Positions 60,710-64,000 of a DNA stretch of 64,000 nt are shown here, piece after piece. The stretch comes from Streptomyces spinosisporus (lineage in GTDB: Bacteria; Actinomycetota; Actinomycetes; Streptomycetales; Streptomycetaceae), in the NCBI RefSeq assembly GCF_022698145.1, contig NZ_JALDAX010000014.1, positions 124,001-188,000 on the forward strand. Reading direction: 5' to 3'. The notes under the pieces are model-generated. The model ran no database searches. It was not told where the DNA came from and was given only the letters and a program-made list of their open reading frames with translations. Each line of letters begins with the position of its first letter. Within the stretch, counting starts at the first letter, position 1. The translations under genes and the position numbers were made by a program.

Positions 60710-61093
60710 TCAGTCCTGGCGCCAGGACCGCAGTTTCTCGGCGATGCCGTACGAGTCCAGTCGCAGCGCGCGGATGTCGTAGATCAGTTCGCGCCAGAGC
60801 TCGAACTTCGTGTCCACGCGCTCCCCGGAGGCCTCGAGATAGGCGATGGCGACGCCGTATCCGTACAGCTCGTTGCGGGCCGGGAGGGGGCGCAGCAGCA
60901 CGCACTCCTCCAGCATGACCGCAGCACACCAGAAGGCGTCGGGATGGTGCTGGTCATGGCGGGGCGGGTCGACCCGGTGGCGCTGGGCCAGGCCGACGAG
61001 GATCGAGAAGTCGTTGACGGTCAGGTCGTCCCGGAGCACGTCCTCCTGGCGCTCGAGGAACCACCGGTAGTCGACATGTACGACGGGAGGCAC
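60710..61093 (-). CDS. Toxin-like protein of a Fic/Doc-type TA pair (catalytic motif absent)
   Basis: A 127-aa helical protein. PARNELYGYGVAIAYLEASG (residues 71-90) resembles the core helix of short actinobacterial proteins annotated as Fic-type TA toxins. The Fic motif H-x-F-x(D/E)-G-N-x2-R is absent, so AMP/UMP transfer or kinase activity is not expected. It starts 3 bases after the RHH-like antitoxin gene. A 16-bp palindrome GTCCTGGCGCCAGGAC (60713-60728) overlaps its last codons. Confidence 0.7.
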   Translation of the reverse strand: MPPVVHVDYRWFLERQEDVLRDDLTVNDFSILVGLAQRHRVDPPRHDQHHPDAFWCAAVMLEECVLLRPLPARNELYGYGVAIAYLEASGERVDTKFELWRELIYDIRALRLDSYGIAEKLRSWRQD

Positions 61094-61096
61094 AGG

Positions 61097-61345
61097 TCAG
61101 GCCGCCCGCGAGGAGTCGTGCGCCGCAGGCGGCAGCCCGCCGAACTCGGCGTCGAAGGCGGCCATGACACCGGGCTCGCCGATCGCGCGACGGAAGACGG
61201 CGGTCGCCGTCTGCAGGGCCCGCTCCTGCTCCTTCTCCTCCGCCAACTTGGCGAGGTAGGCCTTCACGGACAGCCCTGCGGCGGCGGCCAGGCCCTGCAG
61301 TGTGTCCCTGGTGCTCGTGTCGACCTTGACGGTGGTTTCAGGCAT
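61097..61345 (-). CDS. Antitoxin-like ribbon-helix-helix protein
   Basis: An 82-aa protein. The N-terminal ribbon-helix-helix DNA-binding part is TTVKVDTSTRDTLQGLAAAAGLSVKAYLAKLA. A C-terminal tail (FRRAIGEPGVMAAFDAEFGGLP) would neutralise the partner. ATG 61345 is chosen. The gene precedes the toxin-like gene by 3 bases. It probably autoregulates near its own start, where short ATACC/GGTAT half-sites (61344-61366) are seen. Confidence 0.8.
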   Translation of the reverse strand: MPETTVKVDTSTRDTLQGLAAAAGLSVKAYLAKLAEEKEQERALQTATAVFRRAIGEPGVMAAFDAEFGGLPPAAHDSSRAA

Positions 61346-61403
61346 ACCCGAAGTATTCCGCAAGGTATACGCGCGGCGCTACCTGCCTGGCGGGGACGGT
61401 CGC

Positions 61404-61467
61404 CGCCGTACGGATCAGACGCTCGCCGTCGTACGGATCAGACGGTTGTCGTCGTACGGATCATCGG
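61404..61467. repeat. 23-bp tandem repeat, three copies
   Basis: GTACGGATCAGACG recurs at a 23-base period (61408, 61431, 61454), with the surrounding bases CGYCGTACGG also shared. The third copy diverges after GGATCA and overlaps the last codons of the tetR gene. It lies between the tetR 3' end and the antitoxin start, so it could be an iterated operator. Confidence 0.85.
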
Positions 61468-62135
61468 AGCTTCTCGCCGATGCCGGACAGGATGAGGTCG
61501 ATGCCGGCCAGGAACTGTTCGCGGTCGTCGTGTCCGGGCAACTGGACCGCCACCTGGCGCATGAACGGGTACTGCCCCGGGTCGAGCTGCGCCCAGCGGG
61601 CGGCGGCCGCGGTGAGGAACGCCGTTCGATCGGTGTCGGGAGCGAGGAGACGGGCGGCCGCGGCGCGGTGCCCGGCGAGGCCGAGGACGTAGTTGACGAG
61701 GGCGGAGGCGCAGTCGAACTGCGCCGGTTCGGGGACGCCGAGTGCCTGGAGTTGGCGGCCGACGGCTTCGAAGATCCGGAGCACCGCGAACTGCCATGGT
61801 TCCCGGGAGAGTTGGGTGCCCACCCAGGGGTGTGCCTCGATCGCGTCGTACACCCCGAGGGCGATGCGTCTGACCGCCTCCCGCGGCTCCGTGCCGTCCG
61901 ACACGTCGGTCACGACGCGGGCGATGACGTCACTCGCGGCCGCCGCGAGCAGGTCGTCCTTGTTGGCAACGTGCCAGTAGATCGCTCCGCTGCCGGTCGT
62001 CAGCCGGGCCGCGAGGGCGCGGAAGGTCAGCGCGCTCTCGCCTTCGGCATCGAGGATCTCGATCGCGGTCTCGATGATCCGCTCCTTCGAGAGCGCATCC
62101 GTGCGCCGCTGCGCCCGCTTCGCCTTGGTCACCAC
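61461..62135 (-). CDS. TetR family regulator (TetR_C-type)
   Basis: A 224-aa repressor. The HTH is KERIIETAIEILDAEGESALTFRALAARLTTGSGAIYWHVANKDDL. The C-terminal domain is of the TetR_C_1 class (HPWVGTQLSREPW, VNYVLGLAGHRAA). Start is GTG 62135 or GTG 62132. It is divergent from a TetX-like monooxygenase, with two TGGAAC-N3-GTTCCA operators between. The classical TetR/TetA-like layout suggests induction by the compound the enzyme oxidises. Confidence 0.92.
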   Translation of the reverse strand: MVTKAKRAQRRTDALSKERIIETAIEILDAEGESALTFRALAARLTTGSGAIYWHVANKDDLLAAAASDVIARVVTDVSDGTEPREAVRRIALGVYDAIEAHPWVGTQLSREPWQFAVLRIFEAVGRQLQALGVPEPAQFDCASALVNYVLGLAGHRAAAARLLAPDTDRTAFLTAAAARWAQLDPGQYPFMRQVAVQLPGHDDREQFLAGIDLILSGIGEKLR

Positions 62136-62154
62136 GAGCCCATTTTGACACGGC

Positions 62155-62169
62155 TGGAACATTGTTCCA
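62155..62169. promoter_or_regulatory. TetR operator 1
   Basis: TGGAAC-ATT-GTTCCA is a perfect 6-3-6 dyad, 20 bases from the tetR start. Its twin lies 25 bases further downstream. Confidence 0.85.
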
Positions 62170-62179
62170 AACTGCCGAA

Positions 62180-62194
62180 TGGAACGCCGTTCCA
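62180..62194. promoter_or_regulatory. TetR operator 2
   Basis: TGGAAC-GCC-GTTCCA has the same arms as operator 1 with a different spacer. It ends 4 bases before the AAGGAG of the monooxygenase gene, so a bound repressor would block its leader. Confidence 0.85.
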
Positions 62195-62211
62195 GTCTAA
62201 GGAGCATGACG

Positions 62212-63336
62212 ATGACACCCGTCACGATCATCGGCGCCGGTCTCGGCGGCCTCACCCTCGCCCGCGTCCTCCACGTCCACGGCATCCCCGCGACGGTCTA
62301 CGAGGCCGAGCCCTCGGCGGATGCCCGCACACAGGGCGGCCGGCTCGACATCCACGAACACAACGGGCAGCGCGCCCTCGAAGCGGCCGGGCTCACCGCC
62401 GAGTTCCACGCGATCATCCACGAGGGCGGCCAGGCCACACGCGTCCTCGACCCGCAGGGGAAGGTGCTGTTCGACACCCCTGACGACGGCACGGGCGGGC
62501 GGCCCGAGGTCCTCCGGGGCGATCTGCGCCGCATCCTCTGCGCGTCCCTGCCCGCGGGGACCATCCAGTGGGGAAAGAAGCTCGCCGAAGTCTCTGCACT
62601 CGGCGATGGACGTCACGCCCTGACCTTCACGGACGGATCGACGGTCACCACCGGGCTCCTCGTCGGGGCCGACGGTGCCTGGTCGAAGGTGCGCCCGCTG
62701 CTGTCGGACGCCGAGCCCCAGTACGTGGGCATCACGTTCGTCGAGACCTACCTGCGCGACGTCGACCGGCGGCACCCCGCGGCGGCCGAGGCCGTAGGCA
62801 CCGGCTCCATGACCGCGCTCACCCCGGGGAAGGGGATCGTCGCGCATCGCGAGGCCGGAGCCGTCCTGCACACGTATGTCCAGCTCAAGCGCCCCGCCGA
62901 CTGGGTCGACGGGATCGACTTCACCGACGCGGCCGACGCGGCGGCCAGGGTCGCGGCCGAGTTCGACGGATGGGCTCCCGAACTCACCGCCCTGATCACC
63001 GACGGTGAGACCGCCCCGGTCCCGCGCATGATCCACGCCCTCCCCGACGGGCATCGCTGGGACCGCGTGCCCGGGGTGACGCTCGTCGGCGACGCCGCGC
63101 ACCTGATGGCGCCGAACGGCGAGGGCGCGAACCTGGCCATGCTCGACGGCGCCGAGCTGGGCGAGGCGATCGCCGCGCACCCCGAGGACATCGAGGCCGC
63201 GCTCACCGCCTACGAGCAGAGGCTGTTCCCACGCAGCGAGTCGGAGGCCGCCGACACCCACGTGCTCCTGGATCTCTGCCTCGGCGACCGGGCGCCGTAC
63301 GGGCTCATCGACTTCCTTTCCGGCGCGTTGGCCTAG
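62212..63336 (+). CDS. FAD-dependent monooxygenase, TetX-like
   Basis: A 374-aa class A flavoprotein hydroxylase. FAD motifs are VTIIGAGLGGLTLARVL (GxGxxG), LLVGADGAWSKVRPLL (DG) and VTLVGDAAHLMAPNGEGANLAMLDGAEL (GD). GGRLDIHEHNGQRALEAAGL resembles the region of TetX that follows the first FAD motif. ATG 62212 is preferred because AAGGAG is 7 bases upstream; ATG 62206 is too close. TetX oxidises tetracyclines, but this homologue's substrate is unknown. It is followed by a terminator. Confidence 0.88.
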   Translation: MTPVTIIGAGLGGLTLARVLHVHGIPATVYEAEPSADARTQGGRLDIHEHNGQRALEAAGLTAEFHAIIHEGGQATRVLDPQGKVLFDTPDDGTGGRPEVLRGDLRRILCASLPAGTIQWGKKLAEVSALGDGRHALTFTDGSTVTTGLLVGADGAWSKVRPLLSDAEPQYVGITFVETYLRDVDRRHPAAAEAVGTGSMTALTPGKGIVAHREAGAVLHTYVQLKRPADWVDGIDFTDAADAAARVAAEFDGWAPELTALITDGETAPVPRMIHALPDGHRWDRVPGVTLVGDAAHLMAPNGEGANLAMLDGAELGEAIAAHPEDIEAALTAYEQRLFPRSESEAADTHVLLDLCLGDRAPYGLIDFLSGALA

Positions 63337-63356
63337 TTGCATGTCTCACCCTCCGG

Positions 63357-63385
63357 AGGGGGGCGGGCCGACCACCCGCCCCCCT
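63357..63385 (+). terminator. GC-rich terminator hairpin after the monooxygenase gene
   Basis: AGGGGGGCGGG (63357-63367) pairs perfectly with CCCGCCCCCCT (63375-63385) across a 7-base loop, 20 bases after the stop codon. It also faces the convergent gene at 63409. Confidence 0.85.
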
Positions 63386-63408
63386 GCGGCATAGACAGCG
63401 CTACGGGA

Positions 63409-63747
63409 TCAATCGAGCCCTCGCGGCCTCTCCGAGCCGGCTTCAAGTTCCCGTTCCCTGGCGGCCATTGCTCTCGTCAGCACCTTCGCCCGGTAGGGGT
63501 TCGCCGTGCTGAGTGCCTTCGCCACTTCCACGGCCTCGTCGAGCAGCGCCAGTCGTCGCTCAGGCAGCTCCCGCAGCAAGGGTGAGCCGCTCTCCTCCAC
63601 CAGGACGTACGCCAGCTTCGATCCGTACACCTCCGGCTCGACCTGCGTCAGCAGACGGTAGATCCACAGTCCTTCGACTCCCCGCACGACCCGCCGGTTG
63701 GCACTGAGCAGCCTGACCCTCGCAAGCACCACCATGTCCTGATCCAT
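63409..63747 (-). CDS. Hypothetical protein, 112 aa
   Basis: A 112-aa protein, mostly helical, with VVLARVRLLSANRRVVRGVEGLWIYRLLTQVEPEVYGSKLAYVLVE and a Glu/Arg-rich C-terminus. ATG 63747 has AAGGGG upstream. I do not recognise a family. Bases 63748-64000 hold its upstream region and no other gene that I can support. Confidence 0.6.
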   Translation of the reverse strand: MDQDMVVLARVRLLSANRRVVRGVEGLWIYRLLTQVEPEVYGSKLAYVLVEESGSPLLRELPERRLALLDEAVEVAKALSTANPYRAKVLTRAMAARERELEAGSERPRGLD

Positions 63748-64000
63748 CGATCCCCTTCGTCGCATCCCTCCCGACCGGCGCATGCCCCACCGCAGGACAG
63801 CGCGGCGAACGCGCCGGCAGCCGATGACGGATGCCGGCACGTCGGCCGGGAAGTGGATGACGACGAGTCTGCGGGCACGGCACCACTCGCCACAAGGTCG
63901 AACGGGCGTGCGCTACGTCCTACCTAAAACGCCTTCGACCAGGCATGATGGAGCTGACGCTCACTCAAGCCCCTCCCCCGGCAGCGCTACGACGACCGGG

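Noticed and set aside
1..64000. tRNA, rRNA and CRISPR arrays
   Set aside because: No tRNA-like arms, rRNA segments or regularly spaced identical repeats with unique spacers were seen. The 22-, 23- and 36-base repeats have only two or three tandem copies.

Overview
High-GC sequence with GTG/TTG starts, GGAGG-type ribosome sites and stop-start overlaps (ATGA, GTGA). The protein repertoire is actinobacterial, most likely Streptomyces: a PIG-L/Mca-like mycothiol-type hydrolase, an RheA-type Hsp18 repressor with its operator, a STAS-ANTAR protein, LAL and MmyB-type regulators, and a Hyf/Ehr membrane complex. I see no rRNA, tRNA, CRISPR array, integrase or insertion sequence.

1-27 kb is a catabolic and regulatory mosaic. 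It opens with the end of a ROK protein and a Gfo/Idh/MocA oxidoreductase. Next come a TetR/hydrolase divergent pair with a long operator, a secreted membrane-anchored protein, an acyl-CoA ligase, and a GAF-PucR/MHS-permease/tannase-family group. A LysR gene faces a six-gene operon of HisD-like dehydrogenase, sugar ABC importer (binding protein plus two permeases), nitrilase-type amidohydrolase and GH13 glucosidase. A DksA/TraR-type protein, an AhpD-like protein and a 957-aa LAL regulator follow. Then comes a 0.9-kb repeat-rich stretch without genes, an RclA-like flavoprotein and a secreted protein.

27.9-55 kb reads as a redox, respiratory and stress region. It holds a molybdopterin oxidoreductase that lacks its N-terminal Fe-S cysteines, an orphan cytochrome oxidase subunit I with DUF2243 and CtaG-like partners, and two related SDRs (one frameshifted). 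It also holds a ferritin-like protein, a hemerythrin, a DesK-type two-component system, an MMPL exporter, a STAS-ANTAR protein, DUF2267, Hsp20 with RheA and double operator, an MTQ2-like methyltransferase and an SRPBCC protein. It ends with a six-gene complex-I/hydrogenase-4-like operon whose large subunit has lost all nickel-binding cysteines (an Ehr-type complex). This complex and the Fe-S-less molybdoenzyme are the strongest candidates for undescribed biology.

55-64 kb holds small regulatory modules: an ArsR protein without cysteines, the PIG-L hydrolase closed by a 29-bp perfect hairpin, and a GatB/YqeY protein. An esterase, a tautomerase facing an XRE/MmyB regulator across a 19-bp palindrome, and a methyltransferase follow. 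The end holds a toxin-antitoxin-like pair with a degenerate Fic-type toxin, and a TetR/TetX-like monooxygenase pair with two tandem operators.
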